A model generated the notes under the pieces. The model was not told the DNA's origin and ran no database searches. It saw only the letters and a program-made list of their open reading frames with translations. A program made the position numbers and the translations under genes. DNA of 64,000 nt from Lysobacter stagni (GTDB taxonomy: Bacteria > Pseudomonadota > Gammaproteobacteria > Xanthomonadales > Xanthomonadaceae), in contig NZ_JASGBI010000001.1 in NCBI RefSeq assembly GCF_030053425.1, forward strand, positions 1,868,001-1,932,000, in the 5' to 3' direction. This document shows positions 15,661 to 22,777 of this stretch, piece after piece; position 1 is the stretch's first letter; each line of letters begins with the position of its first letter.

Positions 15661-17048
15661 GCCCGCTGGTCTGGATCGCGTCCGCCAGCTACTTCGTCGC
15701 CGCCACGTTGTTCCTGCTGGGCCTGCAGCGCATGGCCTCGCCGGTGACCGCGCGCAGCGGCATCCACTGGGCCGGCCTGGGCATGGTCATCGCGACCGTC
15801 GCCACCTTCCTGCTGCCCGGTCTGCACAACCTGCCGCTGATCGTGACCGCGCTGGTGATCGGCACGGCCGCGGCGTGGATCTCCGGCAAGAAGGTCGCCA
15901 TCACCGACATGCCGCAGATGGTCGCTCTGTACAACGGCATGGGCGGCGGCTCGGCCGCGGCCATCGGTGCGGTGGAGCTGCTGCGCTTTTCGGGCGAAGG
16001 CCACGCACCGACGGCGACCACGCTGGTGCTCGCCGTCGTCGGCGCGGCGATCGGCGCGGTCTCGCTGTCGGGTTCGATCATCGCCTGGGCCAAGCTCGAT
16101 GGCCGCCTCGACAAGCGCGTCGTGTTCCCGGGGCAGCAGCTGTTCAACCTCGCCGTGTTCGTGGCGATGCTGGTGCTCGGCGGCATCGTCGTGCACACGC
16201 TGTCGGTGCCGGCGATCATCGCCTTCTTCGTGCTGGCGCTTGCGCTGGGCGTGCTGATGACGCTGCCCATCGGCGGCGCCGACATGCCGGTGGTGATCTC
16301 GCTGTACAACGCGCTCACCGGTCTTGCGGTGGCGTTCGAAGGTTACGTGCTGGGCAACGAGGCGCTGATCATCGCCGGCACCATGGTCGGCGCAGCCGGT
16401 ACGCTGCTCACGCAGCTGATGGCCAAGGCGATGAACCGTCCGATCCACGGCGTGCTGTTCTCCAGCTTCGGCGGCGGTGGTCAGGCGCAGGAGATCAGCG
16501 GCACGCAGAAGCCGATCGAAGCCGGCGACGTCGCCGCGATGATGGCCTATGCAGAACGCGTGGTGATCGTGCCCGGCTACGGCATGGCGGTCGCGCAGGC
16601 GCAGCACAAGATCTGGGAGCTGGCGCAGCGGTTGATGGAGCGCGGCGTCAAGGTGAAGTTCGCGATCCACCCGGTCGCCGGCCGCATGCCGGGCCACATG
16701 AACGTGCTGCTCGCCGAAGCCGGTGTGCCGTACGACCTCATCGCCGACATGGACGACATCAATCCCGAATTCCCCAACACCGACGTGTCGCTGGTGATCG
16801 GCGCGAACGACGTGGTGAACCCGGTCGCGAAGACGGATCCGGCCTCGCCGATCTACGGCATGCCCATCCTCGACGTGGCCAACTCGAAGAACACCATCGT
16901 CATCAAGCGCGGCAAGGGCACGGGTTTCGCCGGCATCGAGAACGCCCTGTTCTACCAGGACAACACGCGCATGCTGTACGGCGACGGTGCGGAAATGGCC
17001 AGCGCGCTGGTGAGCGAGCTCAAGGCGCTCGACGGCGGCGGCCACTGA
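15657..17048 (+). CDS. pntB: NAD(P) transhydrogenase subunit beta
   Basis: PntB supplies most of the proton channel and the NADP(H)-binding domain III. The 463-residue protein has eight or nine membrane helices in the first 260 residues. The soluble C-terminal domain has VIVPGYGMAVAQAQ, HPVAGRMPGHMNVLLAEA and IGANDVVNPVA, all typical of the NADP site. It is coupled to pntAb by ATGA. Together with the distant pntAa it would make a complete enzyme. Confidence 0.95.
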   Translation: MSPLVWIASASYFVAATLFLLGLQRMASPVTARSGIHWAGLGMVIATVATFLLPGLHNLPLIVTALVIGTAAAWISGKKVAITDMPQMVALYNGMGGGSAAAIGAVELLRFSGEGHAPTATTLVLAVVGAAIGAVSLSGSIIAWAKLDGRLDKRVVFPGQQLFNLAVFVAMLVLGGIVVHTLSVPAIIAFFVLALALGVLMTLPIGGADMPVVISLYNALTGLAVAFEGYVLGNEALIIAGTMVGAAGTLLTQLMAKAMNRPIHGVLFSSFGGGGQAQEISGTQKPIEAGDVAAMMAYAERVVIVPGYGMAVAQAQHKIWELAQRLMERGVKVKFAIHPVAGRMPGHMNVLLAEAGVPYDLIADMDDINPEFPNTDVSLVIGANDVVNPVAKTDPASPIYGMPILDVANSKNTIVIKRGKGTGFAGIENALFYQDNTRMLYGDGAEMASALVSELKALDGGGH

Positions 17049-17060
17049 GAAAGAAAAGGA

Positions 17061-17083
17061 CCCCTCTCCCGTGGAGAGAGGGG
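17061..17083. terminator. Hairpin after pntB
   Basis: CCCCTCTC (17061-17068) pairs with GAGAGGGG (17076-17083) around a 7-base loop, 12 bases after the pntB stop and before the convergent secreted-protein gene. There is no T-tract. The CCCCTCTCC...GGAGAGAGGGG form resembles a dispersed intergenic element, so a terminator role is tentative. Confidence 0.5.
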
Positions 17084-17112
17084 TGGGGAAGGGATGCCGC
17101 CCTGCGGGCACG

Positions 17113-17589
17113 TCAGTGGTTGTTGCAGATCTCGCCGTTGACGAATGTCTCGACGGTGCCGCCGGTCTTGTGTCCACTGACGAAGAAATAGCCGGTCGCG
17201 TTGGTGAAGGCGCCCGTGCCGGAGACGATTTCCTGGTACGCCGTGACCACGCCTTCGGTGCCGCGCGTGGTGGCGCCGGTCTCGCGTGCGTGGATCGTGC
17301 CGCGCGCGGTGCGGTACTCGAACTTGCCGCTGTAGATGATGAAGTTCGGCGACGTCGAAGGACTGGTCTGCACCGCGCTGTCGGCGGCGAAGTGCGTGGT
17401 GCCGCGCAGGCCATGATTGCCATCGACTTCACCGAGGAAGCACGAGCTCAGCCCCGCGTTGCAGCCGGTGGTCGACGAGATTTCGTCCAGGTCGGCGTGG
17501 ATCTGCTTGCATTGCCCGGCGTTCGCGGTGCCCATGGCGAGCGACGCGATCACCAGCGGAATCAACAGTGCGGATTTCACAGCGTTCAT
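17113..17589 (-). CDS. Secreted protein of unknown function, 158 residues
   Basis: ATG 17589 follows a GGAGA site. A signal peptide (KSALLIPLVIASLAMGTANA, then GQCKQ) leads to a mature protein of about 134 residues, rich in Thr, Gly and Ser, predicted mostly beta (FIIYSGKFEYRTARGTIHARE; GYFFVSGHKTGGTVETFVNGEI). Four Cys residues suggest two disulfides. The strand pattern would fit a small beta-barrel or jelly-roll, but no family is recognised. It lies in a minus-strand group with the next membrane protein and AraC regulator, separated from them by 89 bases. Confidence 0.65.
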   Translation of the reverse strand: MNAVKSALLIPLVIASLAMGTANAGQCKQIHADLDEISSTTGCNAGLSSCFLGEVDGNHGLRGTTHFAADSAVQTSPSTSPNFIIYSGKFEYRTARGTIHARETGATTRGTEGVVTAYQEIVSGTGAFTNATGYFFVSGHKTGGTVETFVNGEICNNH

Positions 17590-17678
17590 GGTGTTCTCCG
17601 TGGATGCGGGGCGCGAGCGCGCGTCGGCCCCGCCCAGGAAGCCCCGGACGATGCGCGCGAGGTGGGGGAGACGGTGCG

Positions 17679-18194
17679 TCACGTCGTGGCGCTGGCGACG
17701 GCGGCGAACCCGACCGGGCCGCGCCATCGCCCGTCCCAGGCGCGCCGCGCGAACCAGGCGCAGGGCCAGCCGACCAGCACCACGTGCGCGATCACGCTGC
17801 AGACGGTCCACAGCATCGGCAGCGAACCGCCACGCGGCGATGCCGACAACGGCACCACGACGAAGCTCATGAAGCAGAACAAAGCCACGCCGTACAGCGT
17901 GCCGTAGCGCCATGGATGGCGACGCAGCGCCGCGGCGTCGCGCGCGGCCCACGTGTAGGCCAGCGACATGCCCATCGCGATGAGGAAATGCAGCACCAGC
18001 CCGAGTGCGGCGGTGGACGCACCACCGGTGAACGCATCGCGACCGAGCAAACCCGCCGCGACGCTCTGCAGAATGCGTTGCGCCGGCACACCGTAGAAGG
18101 ACCAGAAGCCGGTCGCGTAGAGCATGTCGAGCGAGCCGGCGAGCAGCCCGCCGAGCAGGGCCCAGCCAATGGCGCGGTTGGTCAGGCGGCGCAT
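17679..18194 (-). CDS. Four-helix membrane protein, paralogue of 19152-19667
   Basis: This 171-residue protein has four predicted membrane helices (about 9-30, 55-82, 97-118 and 127-150) and the conserved blocks GGLLAGSLDMLYA, ILQSVAAGLLGRDAF and LHFLIAMGMSLAY. It is clearly homologous to, and exactly as long as, the protein at 19152-19667. Start ATG 18194 has a GGAGAGG site and overlaps the end of the AraC gene by 13 bases, so the two are probably co-transcribed and coupled. The family is not one I can name; function unknown. Confidence 0.7.
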   Translation of the reverse strand: MRRLTNRAIGWALLGGLLAGSLDMLYATGFWSFYGVPAQRILQSVAAGLLGRDAFTGGASTAALGLVLHFLIAMGMSLAYTWAARDAAALRRHPWRYGTLYGVALFCFMSFVVVPLSASPRGGSLPMLWTVCSVIAHVVLVGWPCAWFARRAWDGRWRGPVGFAAVASATT

Positions 18195-19009
18195 ACGGAA
18201 TCCTCTCCTCGGCGAGCCTGCGTGGCGGTCATGCCGAAGGCATGCTTGAACGCGCGGCAGAAGGCGCTCTGGCTTTCGAAGCCGAGCTTGTGGGTGATGG
18301 CCACCACCGGCAGGTCGGTCTCGCGGACCAGGTGCCACGCGCGCTGGTCGCGAAGGCGCGAGACGTACTCGCCCGGCGTTTCGCCGAATACGTCGCGGTG
18401 CAAACGGATCAAGTGGCCCGACGAGTAATGCGCGCGTTCGGCCAGCCAGGCGACATCGACCATCGCCTCGTCGTCCGTATCCAGATGGCAGCGCATCAGG
18501 TGATGCAGGTGAAGCAGCCGAAGCAGTGTCTGCCTGCGGTGCCGCGCCGTGCGGCCGCGACAGCGCGGCAGGTAGGCGGCGATTTCCTGCTGGCGTTCGA
18601 ACAGCACCTCGTGCAGCGCCGTGCGGTGTCCGCGCATCGCATCGAGCGCCTGCGCGAGCGCATGGCAATCGTCGGCGCGCCACGGCAGCGGTTCCTCGTC
18701 GCGCGCCAGGGTGAGCTCGCGTTGCCATGCGCGGAGGTCGCCGGTCAGGCAGAACCAGCGGGCGTCCTGCACCGGACGCGCCAGCACCGCGCCACCGCGC
18801 CACAGTTGCGCCTCGCCCGCGCCCAGCGACCATTCACTGTCGCGCGCCTGCATCGCCAGCGTGCCGTGCGCGACGATCCACAGCGAAGGCCATTCCGGCG
18901 CGATGTTGAGCGGCGAGGCGGTGCCTTCGATCAGGTGCCATTCGTCCGTGGAAAGCGATGGGCTGGATGCCCATCCGGACGGCGGCGGCGTGCGGGGATG
19001 CAGGGACAT
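18182..19009 (-). CDS. AraC-family transcriptional regulator
   Basis: This 275-residue regulator has a C-terminal double helix-turn-helix: the first in VDVAWLAERAHYSSGHLIRL, the second in DLPVVAITHKLGFESQSAFCRAFKHAFGMT. The N-terminal half begins as a short cupin-like sensor region (EWPSLWIVAHGTLAMQA) whose ligand cannot be predicted. ATG 19009 follows a CGGAGC site; an in-frame ATG 10 codons upstream has none. It lies between the two paralogous 171-residue membrane proteins, which are its likely targets. Confidence 0.85.
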   Translation of the reverse strand: MSLHPRTPPPSGWASSPSLSTDEWHLIEGTASPLNIAPEWPSLWIVAHGTLAMQARDSEWSLGAGEAQLWRGGAVLARPVQDARWFCLTGDLRAWQRELTLARDEEPLPWRADDCHALAQALDAMRGHRTALHEVLFERQQEIAAYLPRCRGRTARHRRQTLLRLLHLHHLMRCHLDTDDEAMVDVAWLAERAHYSSGHLIRLHRDVFGETPGEYVSRLRDQRAWHLVRETDLPVVAITHKLGFESQSAFCRAFKHAFGMTATQARRGEDSVCAA

Positions 19010-19151
19010 GGAAGCTCCGTGCGATACCAATGGCCCCACGCTATCGATCCGGCGGCGTGCTTTGGAGAACCAATCTGCGTGCAGACAAAGGAGCCATTCC
19101 CGCGTACACGGCGCGGGCGTCGTAGCTCGATTGCGGAGTAAGGAGAGGCCG

Positions 19152-19667
19152 TCAGCGCGCGCCGCTGGCGACCACGTCCGGTAGCGGTGCGCCGTACCAG
19201 CGACGCGCCATCCACGCGGCGGGCACGCCGATCAGCAGCATGTGCGCCAGCAGGCAGGCCAGGTTCCACTCCGGCAGGAAGTGGCGCGGCGGCGCCGCGG
19301 AGAACAGCGGCACCGCGATGCCATGCACCAGTGCGAACCACGCCGCGCCGTACAGCGCGCCGCAGGCCAGCGGATGCGCACGCAGAATCGCGTGGTTGCG
19401 TGCGGCCACGTGGTAGACGGTGACGATCGCCGTCATCAGGTAGTAGTGCAGCAGCGCGCCGAACAACGCCGTGGTGGCGCCGCCCGCGAATGCCGCCTCG
19501 CGGCCGATGATCCAGCCGGCGATCGACTGCGGGATGCGGATCGGCGGGGTGCCCTGCGGTGCCCACCAGGCGATGGCGAAGACCAGGTCCGCGCTGCCGA
19601 CCGCCAGTCCACCCATCAGCAGCCAGATCCAGGTGGCGGGACGTCCCGTGGGGGCGGTGGCGCTCAT
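19152..19667 (-). CDS. Four-helix membrane protein, paralogue of 17679-18194
   Basis: This 171-residue protein has four predicted helices. It aligns with the other copy along its length: MGGLAVGSADLVFAIAWW, RIPQSIAGWIIGREAAFAGG, LLHYYLMTAIVTVYHVAAR and HPLACGALYGAAWF. ATG 19667 follows AGGAG. It is divergent from the MocR-type regulator across 113 bases, and its stop lies 142 bases before the AraC start. The duplication around one regulator suggests two versions of a transporter or membrane sensor, but the biochemical role is unknown. Confidence 0.7.
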   Translation of the reverse strand: MSATAPTGRPATWIWLLMGGLAVGSADLVFAIAWWAPQGTPPIRIPQSIAGWIIGREAAFAGGATTALFGALLHYYLMTAIVTVYHVAARNHAILRAHPLACGALYGAAWFALVHGIAVPLFSAAPPRHFLPEWNLACLLAHMLLIGVPAAWMARRWYGAPLPDVVASGAR

Positions 19668-19780
19668 GGCGTTACTCCTGCAGGGGGGCGGGAATGGCCC
19701 TATGGAGCCGCGGGAAAGTGGCACTGGCAAGGGCCAATTCAGGGGGGTTGAATGGAGCCAATCGATCCGGGAGGCGTGAC

Positions 19781-21226
19781 ATGCACCTGCAACTCGACGG
19801 ACGCGGTCCGCTGCACGCCCAACTCACCCGCGCCCTGAAAAGCGCGGTGTTCGCCGGACGCGTCAGCCAGGGCGCGCGGTTGCCGGCCACGCGTCAGCTG
19901 GCCCGCGATCTGGGCGTCTCGCGCAACACCGTGCTGGCGGCGTACGAACAACTGCGCGCCGAGGGCTTCGTCGATGGCCGCGTCGGTTCGGGCAGCTACG
20001 TGACGCCACCGTTGCAGGCACCGCGCCCGCTGCATGCGGTGGACGCCGCATTGGCGCCCCAGTCGCGCTTCGCCCGGCGCGCCCGCATCGTGCACGACCA
20101 CCTGCGCATTCCCGGCCGGGCCATCCCCGGTGTCCGCTACGCCTTCCAGTACGGCGTGCCGTTGACCAACCCGGCACTGACCAGCGCCTGGGCGCGCGAA
20201 CTGGCGCACGCCGCGGCCTATACCTCGCCCAATTATCCCGCCTCGCAGGGCGTGCCGGCACTGCGCGAAGCCGTGTGCGATTACCTCGCGCGCCGTCGCG
20301 GCGTGCAGGCGCAGCCGCAGGACGTGGTGATCGTGGACGGCACCCAGCAGGCGATCGCGCTCACCGCGCGGGTGCTGCTCGATCCCGACGACGAAGTGGT
20401 GCTGGAAGAGCCGCATTACTCGGCGATGCGCGAATCGCTGCAGATCCACGGCGCGCAGGTCCGTACCGTCGCGGTGGACGCCCATGGCCTGCGCTGCGAT
20501 GCACTGCCCGTGCCCGCACCGAAGCTGGTGTGCGTGACACCCTCGCATCAGTTCCCCAGTGGCGCGGTGCTGTCGCTGCCGCGCCGGCTGCAACTGCTCG
20601 ACTACGCGCGACGCCACGGCACCTGGATCCTCGAAGACGACTACGACGGCGAATTCCGCTACGACGCGCGCCCGCTGGCCGCGCTGCGCTCGCTCGACGA
20701 GGGCGACCGCGTGATCTACGTCGGCAGTTTCTCCAAGGCGATGTTCCCCTCGCTGCGCCTGGGCTACCTGGTGGTGCCCGCGGGCCTGCGCGGCGATTTC
20801 GTCAACGCGAAATGGCAGGACGATTTCGGATCGTGCGGCATCGAGCAGGCCGCGCTGGCGCGCTTCATCGTCGATGGTGGCTTCGAGCGCCACCTTCGTC
20901 GCACGTGGAAGACGCTGAAGGAACGTCGCGCCGCGCTGCTGGGCGGACTGCAGCGTTGCAGCCGGGGGAGGCTGCAGATCAACGACTCGCGCGCCGGCAT
21001 GCATCTGGTGGTGTGGCTGAAGGACCGCACCGCCGCCGAAGGCGAGGCGTTCATCGCACGCGCGCGCAGCCTGGGCCTGGGGTTGTATCCGATCGCGCCG
21101 TACTACCTGCAGCCGCCGGATCGCGCGGGACTGCTGCTGGGCTATTGCGGCCTTTCGGTGGCGCAGATCGAGGAAGCCGTGGCGCTGTTCGCCACCTGCC
21201 TGGACGAATTCGAAAGCGTCGCCTGA
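19781..21226 (+). CDS. MocR/PdxR-type regulator (GntR HTH fused to aminotransferase)
   Basis: This 481-residue protein has an N-terminal GntR winged helix (about 10-75, LPATRQLARDLGVSRNTVLAAYEQL) and a fold type I aminotransferase-like domain. The latter has DGTQQAIALTARVL, LEDDYDGEFRY and the PLP lysine K319 in SFSKAMFPSLRLGY. Such proteins sense pyridoxal phosphate or an amine and regulate a divergent neighbour. Here the divergent neighbour is the 171-residue membrane protein at 19152-19667, not a vitamin B6 gene. ATG 19781 follows GGGAGG, and the open frame upstream of it is not conserved-looking. Confidence 0.88.
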   Translation: MHLQLDGRGPLHAQLTRALKSAVFAGRVSQGARLPATRQLARDLGVSRNTVLAAYEQLRAEGFVDGRVGSGSYVTPPLQAPRPLHAVDAALAPQSRFARRARIVHDHLRIPGRAIPGVRYAFQYGVPLTNPALTSAWARELAHAAAYTSPNYPASQGVPALREAVCDYLARRRGVQAQPQDVVIVDGTQQAIALTARVLLDPDDEVVLEEPHYSAMRESLQIHGAQVRTVAVDAHGLRCDALPVPAPKLVCVTPSHQFPSGAVLSLPRRLQLLDYARRHGTWILEDDYDGEFRYDARPLAALRSLDEGDRVIYVGSFSKAMFPSLRLGYLVVPAGLRGDFVNAKWQDDFGSCGIEQAALARFIVDGGFERHLRRTWKTLKERRAALLGGLQRCSRGRLQINDSRAGMHLVVWLKDRTAAEGEAFIARARSLGLGLYPIAPYYLQPPDRAGLLLGYCGLSVAQIEEAVALFATCLDEFESVA

Positions 21227-21227
21227 G

Positions 21228-21644
21228 TCAGCGCGACAGCCAGGCGGCGACGATCAGCCCCAGCGCGATGCACGCGATGTCGACCGTGCTGTTGGCCAGT
21301 TGCACCAGAATCCACGCGTGGTGCGGGCCCAGGCGCAGGGCGGAATTCCACGGATCCAGGCCCATCATCGCGCCCAGTTGCGTCGCGGTGATGAACCAGT
21401 TGGCGACCACCACGATCGCGGCCGTGGCGAGCACCCCCGCCACCAGGCGGCCCAGACCGGGGCGCCATCCGCCCAGGCGCAGCAGCCAGGCGATGTCGAG
21501 CGCACCGATTACCGCCATCCAGCCCAGCTGGCGCCCCGTGTAGAGGCTTGCGAGCACCCAGACCGCGGCGAATCCGCAGGCGCCCAGCAGCAGTAGCAAC
21601 CACGAGAACCATGAGGCGCGGCGGGCAGGGGCGGGTGGGGTCAT
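21228..21644 (-). CDS. Small integral membrane protein, unknown function
   Basis: This 138-residue protein has four hydrophobic segments (WFSWLLLLLGACGFAAVWVL; WMAVIGALDIAWLL; LVAGVLATAAIVVVANWFI; VDIACIALGLIVAAWL). The short N-terminus is basic and Pro/Ala-rich, and no family is recognised. Its stop is one base from the stop of the MocR-type gene, so the two are tightly convergent. The ribosome site before ATG 21644 is weak. Confidence 0.6.
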   Translation of the reverse strand: MTPPAPARRASWFSWLLLLLGACGFAAVWVLASLYTGRQLGWMAVIGALDIAWLLRLGGWRPGLGRLVAGVLATAAIVVVANWFITATQLGAMMGLDPWNSALRLGPHHAWILVQLANSTVDIACIALGLIVAAWLSR

Positions 21645-21749
21645 CGAACGCTCGCGGAGCAGCAGGCCGCACAGCATAGCCGGTGGCGCCGCCGCAGCCG
21701 GTAGAATGGCAAGCCTTGTGCCAGCCCCGCGCACCCCAATCTTTCCGGC

Positions 21750-22307
21750 ATGTATTCCCGTAGCAGCGAACCCGTCCGTTTCGAGCGCGATTGCGCCGTC
21801 GTCATGGTGCCCCAGGGTGAAGAAGTCACGTTGCCGGCCGGCAGCGTCGGCTACATCACCCAGGGCCTGGGCGGCAGCTACACCGTGTTCGTCGAAGGCA
21901 ACCTCTTCCGCATCGCCGGCCGCGACGCCGACGCCATCGGCAAGGAAGCGCCCGAACCGCTGGAGCTGCCCGAGGGCGCCGACGACGAAGCCGTCGAGCA
22001 GATGGTCTGGCGCCAGTTGCGCACCTGTTTCGATCCGGAGATCCCCATCAACGTGGTGGATCTGGGGCTGGTGTACGAGGCCCGCATCTATCCGCATCCG
22101 GACAAGCCGGGCCTGCGTCGCGTCGAGATCCGCATGACGCTCACCGCGCCGGCCTGCGGCATGGGCGACATCCTCGTCGCCGACGTGCGCGACAAGCTGG
22201 AGATGATCCCGACCGTGGTCGACGCGGACGTCGAGCTGGTCTTCGACCCGCCGTGGAACCGCACGATGATGTCCGAGGCCGCGCGCCTCGAGACCGGCAT
22301 GTTCTGA
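21750..22307 (+). CDS. sufT: SufT, iron-sulfur cluster assembly/maturation protein
   Basis: This 185-residue protein is a DUF59/MIP18 protein of the SufT group, which helps mature Fe-S proteins. An N-terminal small beta domain (about 1-60: VMVPQGEEVTLPAGSVGYIT) precedes the DUF59 domain. The latter has CFDPEIPINVVDLGLVYEA and the conserved TLTAPACGMGD, whose Cys is the reactive residue in the family. No other suf gene is nearby. A strong terminator follows 26 bases after the stop. Confidence 0.88.
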   Translation: MYSRSSEPVRFERDCAVVMVPQGEEVTLPAGSVGYITQGLGGSYTVFVEGNLFRIAGRDADAIGKEAPEPLELPEGADDEAVEQMVWRQLRTCFDPEIPINVVDLGLVYEARIYPHPDKPGLRRVEIRMTLTAPACGMGDILVADVRDKLEMIPTVVDADVELVFDPPWNRTMMSEAARLETGMF

Positions 22308-22333
22308 AGCCGGCTGCCGATAGCCCTTTACGA

Positions 22334-22356
22334 CGCCCCGCCTAGCGGGGCGTTTT
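22334..22356 (+). terminator. Intrinsic terminator of sufT
   Basis: CGCCCCGC (22334-22341), loop CTA, GCGGGGCG (22345-22352), then TTTTCGTT. This is a textbook Rho-independent terminator after sufT. Confidence 0.92.
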
Positions 22357-22777
22357 CGTTGGAAAGCCTGAACAGGTGGCCCGCGCAAGCTGAACAGTGA
22401 CCAGCCTCCCGCAGTGACACTTTGCGTCATCTGGCGGCTCGCTGGACGGTAGGGGGGTGCGCGGCCCTCGCGTTGAGCAGCTTGGGTGGCCTGGAAACAG
22501 GAGCGGCCCGACCCCGTTCCGGTGCCGGGCCGGACGGGGGCGCTGGACCCGGCACCGCGTACCCCGCAGGTCCCGGGCCAGGGGCTTCCAGCCCTCCGAG
22601 GATCCGTGCGTTGCGTGATGGCCGGGCTGTCGCAGTCCCTGCGGCACCGGAGTCGTCTGCTGCAAACGGCCGACCGCCTCGACGCGGCGACCGCACACAG
22701 GGCCTCGCCGCACGGCGCCATGCGCCGGTAGGTGGGGTCGACCCATCACGCAGTTCCACCTTCGGGGGTTCCAACAG
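22357..22777 (+). other. Long non-coding leader before the subtilase gene
   Basis: The 421 bases between the sufT terminator and the protease start contain no convincing gene. A 10-bp perfect inverted repeat (22520-22529 with 22548-22557, 18-base GC-rich loop) is the only strong structure seen. No good -35/-10 pair was found. The region may hold an upstream regulatory region or a long 5' leader of the protease mRNA. Confidence 0.45.

Noticed and set aside
19559..19780. An upstream extension of the MocR-type gene to 19559
   Set aside because: The extra residues are antisense to the 171-residue membrane protein and Arg/Pro-rich, while ATG 19781 has a GGGAGG site and starts at the GntR domain.
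22701..22770. A GGTAGGTGGGG stretch before the subtilase that resembles the 3' part of a c-di-GMP-I riboswitch
   Set aside because: The required GCAAACC and CGCAAAGCC elements are not at the right spacing, and the region is about half the length of the aptamer.
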